Origin: Rhyacophila brunnea
Lineage: Eukaryota > Arthropoda > Insecta > Trichoptera > Rhyacophilidae
Length of the DNA stretch: 64,000 bases
Reading direction: 5' to 3'
NCBI GenBank assembly: GCA_022495005.1
Contig: JAGYXB010000046.1
Coordinates: 1-64,000 of the forward strand
This document shows, in pieces, positions 44,238-55,241 of the stretch (positions are counted from its first letter, which is position 1; every line of letters begins with the position of its first letter). The translations under genes were made by a program, and so were the position numbers. The notes under the pieces were generated by a model. It had not been told where the DNA came from. It searched no databases and saw only the letters and a list, made by a program, of their open reading frames with translations.

Positions 44238-45185
44238 TATTTTTTCAAGCACCAATGTCTCCGAGGTGTTTTCAAATAATTTAAGGAGGTATGTTATGGT
44301 GAGTATTATTGTCATGTCCTGTCACGCATTCTCTTAGCAAAGGTATAAATAAAATATTGTTTTACACTGGCTAGCTTACAATACTTTTATTAATATTATT
44401 TAAGTACAATAAAAAAAAAGAATACATGTTGCAGTTTTTAAGTTCATCAGCTGAATGCAGAGCCCCAAGTCTTATGTCGGTGTTATCATATCGTAAGATA
44501 CTCCAAGTTCAAACGGCGTCCATCCTAGTTATCTTCGTGGAGCGCACGTGGCACAGGTCCTGGTGGATTATGGCACATCCATCGACATAGGGTGTGTGGA
44601 AAATGATGTGGTGTATGAGGATATGAACAAAAAAATGACGTTATCGTGACATTAGTATCATACAGTTGTCTTAAATCTCTTTGTACGGTTACCTATGTGC
44701 CTAGATGCTGGGAAATTTCTAGGGAGGGCAATAATTATCCACTTTAGTTGTTTCAACAGGGATGTGGTAAATAACGAAAAAAAATCGTGCACAAACGTGC
44801 ACTAACGATGCACAAACAAACGCACCCAAAAAAAGTTGGAGTTTTAACATTGGGTGATCCAGGTAAATGGACCTGTCAATTTAGACTTTTTGGTAAGTAC
44901 CAAAATTCGTATAATAATTTTCTCTTTAAAACTGTGTTACAAGATTTAAAAAAATCTTTATGGTTGTTGACATAGCAGGGCATCAAAGTTCTATATCAGA
45001 TGCACTGGTAATTTGTTTTGGAACAACATGGTTCCATTTAAAATTTGAAAGCAACTATGGACCATTTGCTGTAAAAAAATAATTTTGGAACAATATGGTT
45101 TCATTTCGGTTCAGCTGTTAAACTAGTACGTTTCTCTCAAATATTCGCGCTTCGTTTTTAACAATTTAATTAAAATAACATAAAG
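44238..45185. other. Intergenic sequence, possible gene relics
   Basis: A codon-like stretch at about 44510-44640 (GGAGCGCACGTGGCACAGGT, GTGGTGTATGAGGATATG) and a 62-residue frame at 44787-44975 have no recognisable motif. Nothing firm. Confidence 0.35.
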
Positions 45186-45995
45186 ATGAGCGATAATTTG
45201 AGTGAAAGGGGTATTGTGGACATTTAAGAGGATGATAATACTTGCTTTGGTGACAAATATACATCACCAACGTACAATATCATTGCTTTAAATAAAAGGT
45301 AAGTTTGAGGTTATGTTTTATTTTTGTTATTCATGTATTGCAATTAATTATTCTATTTTGTTTCGAATTTAATATAAGTAAGTAATTCTAGTATATCTAT
45401 TTATTTTCAGCAACAATCTCAATTTATTGAATAATATAAACGATCTTCAAGTTATAGGTACTGTCTGATGACATTACAATTGATGAGAATTTTGGGTACC
45501 TACTACTTATGTTTATTTTCAAATAAGTACTTAATTTATTTGCTTATCTTTCATATTTTGTAAATTTGACATTACATCTGAATAATTTGTTTCTATAATA
45601 CGTCATAATTTCATATTATATATGAAATTATATATTACATATTATTATATTCTCCTTTTTATTATTCAGGTAGGTCGAAGTACTTGGAGAAGTTGCAGAG
45701 TATGTTGTTTGCGAAGAAAACATAGATGTTGGCGATGATATTGAGTAAATAATAATAAAAGCTGCAATAGCCCTTTTCATAAACTATTTAATTATTACTT
45801 CATGAATCACTGCAGTGACAACACAATGATATCTTTATGAAGTTTCGTTTAAAAATTGAGTAATTTGAGAGGTTTTATAATAATAGTTTTGTGAAAGTAT
45901 TTTTTTTATGCCAGTCTATTATCATATAAACTTTTTTTTTCAGATTTGTGAAGTTATGTGACTACACTGGAGAGTTTATCATGGATCATTTATAG
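45186..45995 (+). pseudogene. Spliced gene-like structure of unknown family, early stop
   Basis: Four short segments can be joined by plausible splice sites: MSDNLSERGIVDI-stop-EDDNTCFGDKYTSPTYN...(45186-45298, donor AG|GTAAGT); NNLNLLNNINDLQ (45411-45450, weak donor); VEVLGEVAEYVVCEENIDVG (45674-45744, donor GA|GTAAAT); EFVKLCDYTGEFIMDHL-stop (from 45944, after a T-tract and CAG). Phases agree at the first and third joins. A TAA at codon 14 means either the start is later or this is a dead copy. I recognise no family. Confidence 0.32.
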
Positions 45996-47115
45996 ATTCT
46001 AACAACAAAAACATTGAAAGTGAAGATACCTACCTGTCATTTTATAAACGATTGATATTGTTCTAAATCTCAGAATTATGCAACATTTTTTTATACCACG
46101 TCCTGTCATTTTTCATAAACTATGTCAAAAATTTATCGAGAATAAAGAATTAATCGAAAAGGGTACTTTTATTCAATTTTAAAAACAATAATTAAGCCCT
46201 GTAGAAAAACATTTTCACAAAATAAAGGTTCAATAATCAGATAGAACTTCGGTACTCTGATTTTTTTCGATTTTCAGATTCAGTTAAGTTCCATCACACA
46301 ATTTTAATGTCTGGATTAGATAATATCAGATATATTTAGTATGAAATGCTAATAAAATACAAACATAATGCAATAATAAAAATACCAATTTTCATTGCAT
46401 AATATACTTAAGATTTTATTCATATTCAAAACTTTGGAGCTCAATATTTCAGTTTGGTATAAATTCCAGATGATACCTTGTTGTTCTAAGGTCACGAATA
46501 TTAATAATCCAGTTGCTAGGACCCCCTTAGCAACCTTATTAACACTGAAAATGAATTCAATTCTGCTTAAACTTAGCCAAAAGTATTTAAAAAATGCATT
46601 GTCGTCGTGTTCTGATATATTCTAAAAGTTTCAAATGTCTAGCTAGTCGGGAAGTTAGTTAAAAATCTTTAATCGTCCAAAACAAATCTTGGACAAACAA
46701 GAAAAAATTTGTACCGGACAAACAAGAATACGAGCTAATAAAAACGTGGTAATAATAAGACGGCTGATGAATAATTTTCTGAATTTTATTTTAAACTGTG
46801 AACATTTGTCTAAATGTATTTAAGAAAAAACAACAAAGTGTTTAAGTATTTTTTAAATGATGTCGGGTGTCAAAATTTATCACATATGAATTTGGTTATT
46901 AAATATTATTTTCAAACTCTATCGCATGAATTAATTTTTAAACTCTAATATATTCATAGACAAGGCGAGGAAGGTGCTGGTTTAATAAAAATACCTTAAA
47001 ATTAATCATGGGGTATACATAACGCGACCATTTATTTTTCCCCCAAACCGGGACACTTAAAAAATGGTAGGTACTTTTCCATTTTAGGCGCCTCACACTT
47101 TCATACAATACTTAC
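45996..47115. other. Intergenic with dispersed repeat pieces
   Basis: The 46490-46650 part (AGTTGCTAGGACCCC, GTGTTCTGATATATTCTAAA) recurs at 48790-48915. The 46715-46750 piece (AATACGAGCTAATAAAAACG) recurs at 23670. No gene supported. Confidence 0.5.
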
Positions 47116-48138
47116 CTATAATATAAAAAATAATATTTGTTTGTTTGTTCGTGTTTTATGCGCTGCCATACCGTTCATCCGATTACAATAAAACTTTGTC
47201 AACTTATTGCTTGCACTTGCGCGAAGAGTATAGGCTATACATTATATATAAAAATGAATGTATGTTTGTCTGTCTGTCCCGTACGCGTTCCTATACCATT
47301 CATCCGATTGCGATGAAATTTTGGTATGTGGTTGTATGCACATCCACGAAGGTTTCTGAATTGATACAACCATTTTTTTCTTCTTTTTCTTCTATTCTAT
47401 CTTCTTCTATTCGTATGCATTCTTATACCATTCATCCGATTGCGATGAAATTTTGACCAGTTATTGTGCGCACGCCCACGAAGGTTTCTGAATTGATACA
47501 ACCATTTCCTTCTTCTTGTTCTTCTAATCTATCTTCTTCTATTTGTATGCGTTCTTATACCATTCATCCGATTACGATGAAATTTTGACCAGTTGTTGTG
47601 CGCATGCCCGCGAAGGTTTCTGAATTAGTACAACCATCCTTTTCTTCTTATATTCGTATGCGTTCTTATACCATTCATCCGATTACGATGAAATTTTGAC
47701 CAGTTGTTGTGCGCACGCCCGCGAAGGTTTCTGAATTAGTACAACCATCTTTTTCTTCTTCTATTCGTATGCGTTCTTATACCATTCATCCGATTGCGAT
47801 GAAACTTTTGTCAGTTGTTGTGCGCACACCTGCAGAGGTTTCTAAATTAGTATTATATTATAAAATACAAAGTTTGTTGTTTGTTTGTTCCATCCAATTT
47901 TGATTTTTTTTTTACTACATATTAATAACATTAATAACGTTTTCATATTTTAGATTCGATTTTAATTTAGTGTTCCTATGTTTGACCTTTACTCCTATTA
48001 GAATTATTTTCATATTGCCATATTGTATTATACAGATAGTTTAATATTAAAAAAATAACAACCTCTTATTAATTTTTAAATATCTAAGATAAATATAACC
48101 ACAAAGCGACCCTGTGCAAAGCCGGGTACTTCAGCTAG
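47116..48138 (+). mobile_element. Non-autonomous Helitron-like element with internal tandem repeats
   Basis: The 5' end is CTATAATATAAAAAATAATA (the TC start is not preserved). The 3' end is GCCGGGTACTTCAGCTAG before a host T, the same CTAG-T ending as the Helitron at 35763. The interior has at least six copies of a unit centred on CCATTCATCCGATTGCGATG, at about 47171, 47296, 47428, 47560, 47671 and 47782 (spacing 111-132 bp). No Rep or helicase sequence. A related inverted fragment is at 27381-27650. Confidence 0.75.
47290..47850 (+). repeat. Tandem array of 111-132-bp units in the Helitron
   Basis: Five successive units each contain TATGCGTTCTTATACCATTC, GATGAAATTTTG, GTGCGCAC and GAAGGTTTCTGAATT, separated by CT-rich tracts of variable length that account for the spacing differences. 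Confidence 0.85.
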
Positions 48139-48409
48139 TGCTTAATGTTTTCTCATGTCATATTAGGTTACCTATTTTATTTATTTATTTGAAGATTATC
48201 GGTAGGTATGTTTGAGTAGGCGCATAGGTACAACGCTTGAGTTCCAACATATTTTTTAATAGTACATATTATTATTATTTTATTTATTAATGAAAATTAC
48301 ATACAGGTGTGAATACATGAAAATTTATCTGATGCTATATTTTTCCGAAGAACAAATTTAGTGTATCTGGTGTTGATTTCAAAAACGAATGAATTTCAAC
48401 TGTGTCTTT
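48139..48409. other. Short intergenic stretch
   Basis: AT-rich. Nothing recognised. Confidence 0.35.
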
Positions 48410-48600
48410 TCACTCGTCTACAACATGCATAAGAGAGAAGGCCATTTTTACTGGTGCATTAGTGCCAGGCAGACATAAAATATATTCAATAATTATACGA
48501 AAATTTTTGTGATCCAAATTATTGGCGCGAAAGTGTTTGAACAACTCCACCCAACGACTTTCGGTTGAAACATTCCCAGTGTTCCATTCAAACACTTTTA
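48410..48600 (-). pseudogene. hAT transposase C-terminal fragment (KIAA1586-like)
   Basis: The frame reads FEWNTGNVSTESRWVELFKH, then FRIIIEYILCLPGTNAPVK and MAFSLMHVVDE. EYILCLPGTNAPVERVFS is the conserved C-terminal block of KIAA1586/ZNF862-like hAT transposases. Here Glu-Arg is replaced by Lys-Met, at the hinge of the dimerisation domain. N-terminal and catalytic parts are absent. Confidence 0.7.
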
Positions 48601-48904
48601 GCGGTGTAATCTAATTATAAATAATTACAAGATAAAAAGAACTTTTTATATACAACGTTTTTAAATTTTCTGTTGAATCATACAAACTTGACTTGCTAGC
48701 TGAAACGATCAAAAAAATTTGTACTTGATAGAAATAATACTGAAATGTTATATTGATTTCCATAGTAACGCACGTATATATTATTAATAATTTAGTTGCT
48801 AGGACCCCAGACCCCTAGCAACCAATAATAGTGGATTGGATTACGGATTTCTGAATTTAGTATTTAAAAAAATGCATTGGCATCGTGTTCTGATATATTC
48901 TAAA
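48601..48904. repeat. Dispersed repeat segment related to 24660-24900 and 46490-46650
   Basis: 48610-48780 is the inverse of 24660-24900 (AAAAAGAACTTTTTATAT, GATTTCCATAGTAACGCAC). 48790-48904 matches 46490-46640. Probably the non-coding end of the neighbouring hAT family. Confidence 0.55.
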
Positions 48905-49376
48905 AGTTTCAAACGTTAAGCTTGCGTTGAGAGGGTTTTTACGTGTTTTACCATTTTTGTGTAATAACGGAACGTAAAGATGATTGCGATAAGGAGGTTT
49001 TCACGTGTTTTACCATTTTCGTGTTATAATGGACCATTTAGATGCTTGCGTTAAGGGGGTTTTCACGTTTTTTGCCATTTTTGTGTAATATCGGACCGTA
49101 TAGATGCGTGCGTTAAGGGAGTTTTCACGTGTTTTACCATTTTTGTGTTATGATGGACCGTATAGATGCTTGCAATGTTGCAATAAAGGTTTTTTCATGT
49201 TTTTTTTACCATTTTTGTGTAAAAACGAACAGTAAAGATGCTCTCATTAAGGGAGTTTTAACGTAATTTAGCATTTTTTGTGTTATAATGGACCATATAG
49301 ATGCTAGCATTAAGGGGTTTTTCATGTTTTTTTTAAACCATTTTTGTGTTATAATGGACCGTATCTGCTTGCCGTG
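48905..49376 (+). repeat. 62-bp minisatellite, block 1
   Basis: About seven and a half copies of a unit containing GATGCTTGCGTTAAGGGGG, TTTTCACGTTTTTTGCCATT and TGTAATATCGGACCGTAT. The GATG anchors lie at 48979, 49041, 49103, 49165, 49237, 49300 and about 49366, giving a spacing of 62 bp with one 72-bp unit. No ORF and no spacers. Confidence 0.9.
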
Positions 49377-50267
49377 CGAATTCCTGCAAATAAAAATAAA
49401 TAAATTTGTGTATGAACTTAATTATTGTTACGCAAACTTTTGGTGAAATACCTACCGAGCGTTCATAGTGTTTATTAATTTAATAAATAAATAATTTTAT
49501 AGTCGTTTAGTGACCAATCTTTAATCTTTAATGTGTATGTAGTTATAAAGTGAAAAACTTAATTGTGTTCCTTTGTATTGTAAATTGTGATTGTGTCTGT
49601 AAACTTTAATGTGAACAATAACCATTAAAAATCTTTTGACCATTGCGTCTATTAATTGGTACGTTCATCATTTTATCATCAACTGACATCCTGATTTTTC
49701 CGTGTCAACGCACTTACCAACTGTCACCATCACACATATTATATAGACTCAACTGTCAACAGTGACAGCACACTGACGTGCTCTACCAACTTAACCCCTT
49801 CAAATGACCCACTCTTGAAACCTACACTTACTGAGCTAGACCGAAGAGTTGAATGGGGAATTCAAAATGAAATTATCTTAAAATCGCTATATATAAATAA
49901 GCTCTAAATTTTATGAATGCCTTCACTTTGTCTTTTTAAATCAGTGAATAAAATTTCAACAAAATAGACAAGTTTAACAACAAAATTATCGTTCCTAAAC
50001 AAATTCGCCTCAAATTTCAACATTATGATTTGACCCTTTTATTTCATTTTTCACGAGATAGCCAGCGTAAGGTATTATAAAATAAAATTAGTCTCCATAT
50101 TTTCTGACAGGTTTGTAAACAACCTTTTATAGGACTGTTTTTTATGTAGTTTATAACTTGCGGCCGTTTTATATACTTACTATGCACTTGCAAACTGCAA
50201 ACTTGTGGTTACATTAATAATAATTGTGTTAAACTTTTCGCGCCTCCCAGTTTGGAAATCGCTGATA
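49377..50267. mobile_element. Insertion splitting the 62-bp minisatellite
   Basis: Minisatellite units resume at 50268 with the same phase motif. The right end of the insert, inverted, is CAGCGATTTCCAAACTGGGA, a hAT-type terminus. The left end does not show the matching TIR, so the insert is truncated or complex. No transposase frame is seen. The rest is AT-rich. Confidence 0.5.
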
Positions 50268-50458
50268 TAGATGCTTGCATTAAGGGGGTTTTCACATTTT
50301 TTGCCATTTTTGTGTAATAACAGACCGTTTAGATGCTTGCCTTAAGGGGGTTTTCATGTTTTTTGCCATTATTGTGTAAGAACGGACCGTATAGATGCTT
50401 GTGTTAAGGGGGTTTTCACGTTTTTTGCAATTTTTGTGTAATATCGGACCGTATAGAT
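50268..50458 (+). repeat. 62-bp minisatellite, block 2
   Basis: Three further copies of the unit seen at 48905-49376, ending at ACCGTATAGAT where a hAT end (CAGGGGTATATCTAG) begins. Confidence 0.9.
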
Positions 50459-51000
50459 CAGGGGTATATCTAGGGATCTAGGATCGACAAGTTGATAAAA
50501 TTTTGCATGACGATCGACTGATATCGCTTGTGATTATATCATGCGATAACAAAAAAAACCCAATTTTTATAATTCAAATATGTATTTATGTATTTTAAAT
50601 GCAGTCATTTTATACATAATAAAAAGTAATGATTGAAAAAATCGAATTAACGACATTAATATAATTATTATGTATTTCTAAAAAAATGAATTAGACATTA
50701 ACAGTAATTTGGTCATAGTTACACAATTTACCTGTATGTATATAGAATATTAGAAATCTTAAAATTTATTTTTTATATCCGAAACTTTGCATGCATATTT
50801 TCATCAATTTTGTCGTATTTTACGTGATATGAAGTTACCGCTAGAGGCAAACACGCGTCAAATTTATTATCATTAGTCAATCGTGAGCGATGCTTCGCTT
50901 TGACTGCATTCATTGAAGAGAACGCCGATTCGCACAGAAAAAGCAAGTTAAATATGCCGCAATTTTCCAAATATGTGGATATTTGTTTTCACAAATAAGG
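50459..51000 (-). mobile_element. hAT element fragment, GTF2IRD2-like transposase C-terminus
   Basis: The TIR-like end CAGGGGTATATCTAGGGATC lies at 50459. The - strand frame 50773-50970 reads LLFLCESAFSSMNAVKAKHR, then SRLTNDNKFDACLPLAVTSY and HVKYDKI. This is the hAT dimerisation block of GTF2IRD2/SPIN-type transposases (CESAFS-MN-IK-K-RSRLT). The catalytic core is absent and the other terminus was not identified. Confidence 0.75.
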
Positions 51001-51225
51001 CTTCAAAAATTATCAAGACTTAAAGCTCTGACTTTCAGGACCACATCGCATTTTAGTGTCATTATTTATCTTTCAAGTGTGGCAAAGTGTGTAAAATCGT
51101 TATCTAATAAACACTAATTTTTATGGCTATTTCTTCCCCGTTTATTTTTCTTTCTCTGTTCACTTTCGCCGCATGGCGCCCCCGCTCCCCGTGGGCGTCG
51201 GGGGCCCGAGGCCACGCGCACCGAC
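51001..51225. other. Short GC-rich segment
   Basis: 51160-51225 is strikingly GC-rich (GGCGCCCCCGCTCCCCGTGG) in an AT-rich setting, which is unlike the neighbouring TE fragments. No ORF is supported. Confidence 0.4.
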
Positions 51226-51227
51226 TA

Positions 51228-52123
51228 AGAGCCTGTCCACATGGCGCGTTTTTGCGCGAGTACCATAAATGCGTTGCGCTCACATGACGTGTTTTACGCG
51301 CGAGTAGCAAAAATGCTTTACGCTCAGAATTCAACATGGAAACCGAGGAAACTGTGGCTTGCGTACCGTCAATGGTTATACAAGATGATCTAATGCAGCG
51401 GTCACCATTTTTTTTTTTGAAAAGGGTCAACATGTAAATATTTTAGACCATTCGGTCCAAAAATCTAGAATATTTATGTATCTACCTACCGAGCCTACTT
51501 AAATAACAAGTAAAAAATACACTGTCACCAATTTATTGTACAAACTGTTATTTTAATAATAATAATAATAATAATAAGAATTATAATATAAATAAATTTA
51601 ATTGAAATACAGCTCTAGGTACTGAGAGTTACTATAAGTATATAACTAACTATAATTCATTGTTAGAGCACCTAAACTTTTCTTAATAATAATTTCTCTT
51701 TTCGAATCACCACTTTTACAAAATTTTCTACGAGTTCTTCCCAGATTGTGCGTTTTATATTTCTATTAAAATAATCAGAAGATTACATGTCCCATATAGC
51801 CTTCCTTTATTTCCATTTCATCAATAAATAATTATGTATCCAAGTATTCACGCTCCATTGTGAAAAAGAATAATGTATATTTTAAAACAAATCACTTCCG
51901 CGCACGTTGGCAAACGCGTTGTTACTGGGCGCAATAATTGGCGGCATAGTACCTCGACTCACGCACAACACGCGCGAGGTCGAGAGTCTGGCGTCTGCCC
52001 GGCGCATTCCCCGCGAGAGTCGTCACGCGCGAGCGCTTGTGGACAGCTGAATTGGGTCACATGTACCTGGAGAACGCGCGATTTGTCACTCGCGCGTAAA
52101 AACGCACCATGTGGACAGGCTCT
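51228..52123. mobile_element. TIR element (AGAGCCTGTCCACATGG ends) with a nested hAT-like end
   Basis: The left AGAGCCTGTCCACATGGCGC and the right inverse (AGAGCCTGTCCACATGGTGC) match at 19 of 20 bases and are flanked by TA on both sides (51226-51227, 52124-52125). Subterminal GCGCGAGTA/CACTCGCGCG segments are also inverted. The interior begins an ATG frame (METEETVACVPSMV) that is cut at 51396 by a hAT-like terminus CAGCGGTCACCATT. The superfamily is uncertain (mariner- or Harbinger-like by duplication size). Confidence 0.72.
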
Positions 52124-52125
52124 TA

Positions 52126-52689
52126 ACGCAGAGCCATCGAAGGGGGAGTGCCGCGAGAAAATGTTCTTAAAAACTAATAATTATGTTGATGGCCTTTTGT
52201 ATCTTATAATATTTCGTCTCTGTTCTGGCAGAACACACTAACTGGAGAATACTAGTTTTGAGTAATTTGACTTTGAAGTTGTTAAAATGTTTGAAATAAT
52301 GGTCTATCATGTGAGTTTATTAAGTAATCGTAAAAAGGATGACTTTAAAATAAAGACTGTTTATTTATTAAGAAGGTTTCCAGACGGTAAAGTTTGAAAT
52401 AAGGAACATTTTGGTACTAACTCAATATGTCATTTTTTCGAATTAGTGTCTTCTGCCAGAACAGTGACGATTTTATAATTAATGAAAAAACGTTCCATGC
52501 AATACATATTCAAAGGATGACCTTAATTTTTAGTTATACCTATTACCTTTTTATTAGTTGTGATACTATTTTCTTCCATCTTTATTCTCGAGAAAATAGT
52601 GTTGATAATACCCATGACTTATTTTTTTGAAATGCTATTTTCTAGATATTTTTTTTAAATTTAAAAAAAAAACTGTCGATATTATGTAT
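52126..52689. other. Intergenic sequence
   Basis: No gene supported. AGAACACACTAACTGG at 52229 and TTCTGCCAGAACAGTG at 52450 carry a short inverted similarity around CTGTTCTGGCAGAA. Confidence 0.4.
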
Positions 52690-53130
52690 CTTACTCTCTA
52701 TTAAAGACCGTTGAAACTCTTTGGGTCGTATAGTACTGAGATAAAATTTTTGTGTAAATAAAACACGGTTCTTGTCGGTTTATAGGAAGCCAGCGGCAAA
52801 CAAATTCTGAAAATGGCCGATATACTGGATTATTTGTTAGGTTAGGTTAAGTCAGGTTTTTATACTTGAATTATAGGCTATGCAAATTGACACGGTTCCC
52901 GCGTGGCTTCCTATAAACCGACATGTACCTAAAATACGTAATAAAAACTACCGAAATACAGTAGAAAATATGTATGTAATTAAATTAGAAATAAAGAATA
53001 ATGCTTATTTTTTTCATCGCTGTGCTATAGAGATGACCGTATAGTATACGAAATGGTAAACGAATATAAGAAAACTCACGGCGAACTGTGCTACGGTGAA
53101 ATGTAATACGTACAATTTATATGTAACCAT
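52690..53130. repeat. Dispersed repeat, copy 2 (first copy 18300-18725)
   Basis: Matches copy 1 through TTAAAGACCGTTGAA, TTTGGGTCGTATAG, TTGTCGGTTTA, GCCGATATACTGGATT, GGCGAACTGTGCTACGGTGA. An internal inverted pair (GTCGGTTTATAGGAAGCCA at 52776 and its inverse at 52902) is present only here. Confidence 0.62.
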
Positions 53131-53816
53131 TAAATCCAGGTTATTCAAGTTCGTTTATTTAGTGCTATAATTATTGTTTTATTATCCTGTAGAGCAGCTA
53201 CTTGTCATTAATAATAAGTATTTATTGTCATAATAATAAATTAATAGTGCATCGTCAAATTATCATCAACTTTAGTAGGTCACTTGTAAATGCAAAATAC
53301 AGATAACAATAACATTGTAAATACTTTAATAATAATTATAAACATTCTGGATAACGTGCATGATATTGTTCTATATCTATAATTGTTCCATGCGTGTTTT
53401 AAAATATTACAGATACGTCTTTCTAATCATTAGTTTGTATTATATAGTTTTTTTAATTCACCCACCTATCATACGAAAAGTTGAATCACAATTCATGACA
53501 AATACGTCCAGCAATCACGAGCTTTTCCTATGTTGTTATTTAATGCCCTTACAAATTGCGATATTGAAACATTGATATCATAAAACAATAATATGTATAT
53601 TTACTACTACATGTCTTACAACAAAATAATTACACTCATTTACAAATTGTTCGGTTAATTAAATTATTTACAAAAGTGAATATTTCTTTTCATGCATAAA
53701 GTACATAATGATAAAATATTCAATATAAATATAAGATTTGAAACTTGACGATGTATGAATTTTTCATTTGCCGTCAATTTTCCATGAAACGTATTTAAAA
53801 ATTATTAACTTTGGGG
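53131..53816. other. AT-rich intergenic sequence
   Basis: A 71-residue + frame (53360-53575) is hydrophobic but lacks any motif or splice context. No gene supported. Confidence 0.35.
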
Positions 53817-54201
53817 CAGCGCTCGAAATGGACTGGAATTCACCGGAGCGCAGCTCTTGTTCGTGAAATCCCCAAGATCCGGTTTGTGAATTATTAAGAA
53901 ATAATAAAATTAATTTACTTTATATATATTTTAAAGAGATTATGAAACTTGTTGGAATCATGGTAAAAATTAATATTTATGATGGGACATAGCCTCAATG
54001 TTCATCAGCGACGCCGACAACACTTGCTCTAATCTGGCATGCCACAAGTTTAAAGACGATTCCTTCATTTGACTGTTTGAACTAAGCAGGTATATTTCTA
54101 TATAATACTGACATACAATTATTATTACATTAATATGTAAATATTTTCGGAAAATTATTATCGAGCGCTTCGGTTTGTAGAATCTTCTATTTCGAGCGCT
54201 G
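53817..54201. mobile_element. hAT MITE with perfect 8-bp target duplication
   Basis: The termini CAGCGCTCGAAAT and its inverse are flanked by CTTTGGGG at 53809-53816 and 54202-54209. A subterminal GAGCGC/GCGCTC motif is repeated near both ends. The element is 385 bp without an ORF. Confidence 0.9.
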
Positions 54202-54582
54202 CTTTGGGGTATTGTCGATATATTCCACTTGCGTAAGTATTAATTAAGATGGATTTTGTTTTATAAATATTTAAGTAGGGTCTCCATAGCTACTTCAGTG
54301 TACTTTTATGTACTGTTTTACTGTTCTTATGTCTTACCATGTCTAATGTTTAATTATTGTTAACATCGATTTTTTTTGTTTCTATACCATGGTGTGAACG
54401 CCTCAAATTTGTAATCTATCATGTTTATAGTATGTAAAATTAAAAAAAAATAGGTTAGCCTAGGATGCAGCATATTTCAGTTTTTCATAAACAAACCACA
54501 GTTTTAAAATTAATAAATAAATAAACAGCAAATACTATTTTGGCATTTCAGTTTTTCAGATTTTCTCTGAAATAGTAATCCT
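54202..54582. other. Intergenic sequence
   Basis: AT-rich with poly(A)/poly(T) runs. Nothing recognised. Confidence 0.35.
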
Positions 54583-54784
54583 ATTATTGTTTTTATTTAA
54601 TAAAACGCAATTTTTTTATAGTACTTATTCCACTTTAATTAATATATTAGGACCGGTTTCGTCAGTGAATTTTCATATTCAGTTGAAAATGTCCCACTGA
54701 GGCGGACGAAACCGGTCCTAATATATTAATTAAAGTGGAATAAGTACTATAAAAAATTGCGTTTTATTAAATAAAAACAATAAT
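54583..54784. repeat. Near-perfect foldback element, 80-bp arms
   Basis: The arms 54583-54663 and 54705-54784 are inverted copies differing only by one T in a T run. Their inner ends are GACCGGTTTCGTC and GACGAAACCGGTC. The spacer of about 41 bp is free of ORFs. The near identity implies recent formation or selection for pairing. Confidence 0.92.
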
Positions 54785-55020
54785 ACAATGCAGTTCCACC
54801 ATGAATTGACAGTTAACAAAATAAAAGAAAAAAAAATAATCCTCTTCTCATAGAGCCAAAAAGCTTATAAAGAGAAAATAATTACTATTTTTAATATCCG
54901 TTGTTCATTCAATAATACTGTTAATTGTGTTAGAGTATACATATTATATTAACATGTTTTGAATTGAACACAACACATAATAGAAGCCAAAGAAAAAACC
55001 TTCATGCTGATGGGGGATTA
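54785..55020. other. Short AT-rich intergenic stretch
   Basis: Nothing recognised. Confidence 0.3.
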
Positions 55021-55046
55021 CAGATGCTGATAAGAATACAGAACAG

Positions 55047-55241
55047 ATGGCTGAAATCGTCTACGAAGTCAAGCCTAGTAATAGTATCAGACACATCAAG
55101 GCAAATTACTATGGAATAAACATTGCCGAAACCATTTTAAATTACAGAGAAACCTTTTTGAATAGACTGACAGAAGGACCTCACAAGAAACCTACACAAC
55201 CTACATCACAAGATGATTCCCCTCGACTCCCCAAACCCTGA
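55047..55241 (+). pseudogene. Possible LINE RT C-terminal relic
   Basis: A 64-residue frame reads MAEIVYEVKPSNSIRHIK, then ETILNYRETFLNRLTEGPHK and a Pro-rich end. NYR-x-x-(W/F)L-x-x-L resembles the segment after the RT thumb in several insect LINEs (consensus NYR-NWL-HL). No other RT motif is next to it, so the call is weak. Confidence 0.3.

Noticed and set aside
47145..47903. Protein-coding frames across the Helitron tandem repeat (103 and 64 residues)
   Set aside because: They repeat the same peptide because the DNA is tandem, with no helicase or Rep motif.
48905..50458. CRISPR-like regularly spaced repeat
   Set aside because: Units are head-to-tail without unique spacers, in a eukaryotic context. 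It is a minisatellite.
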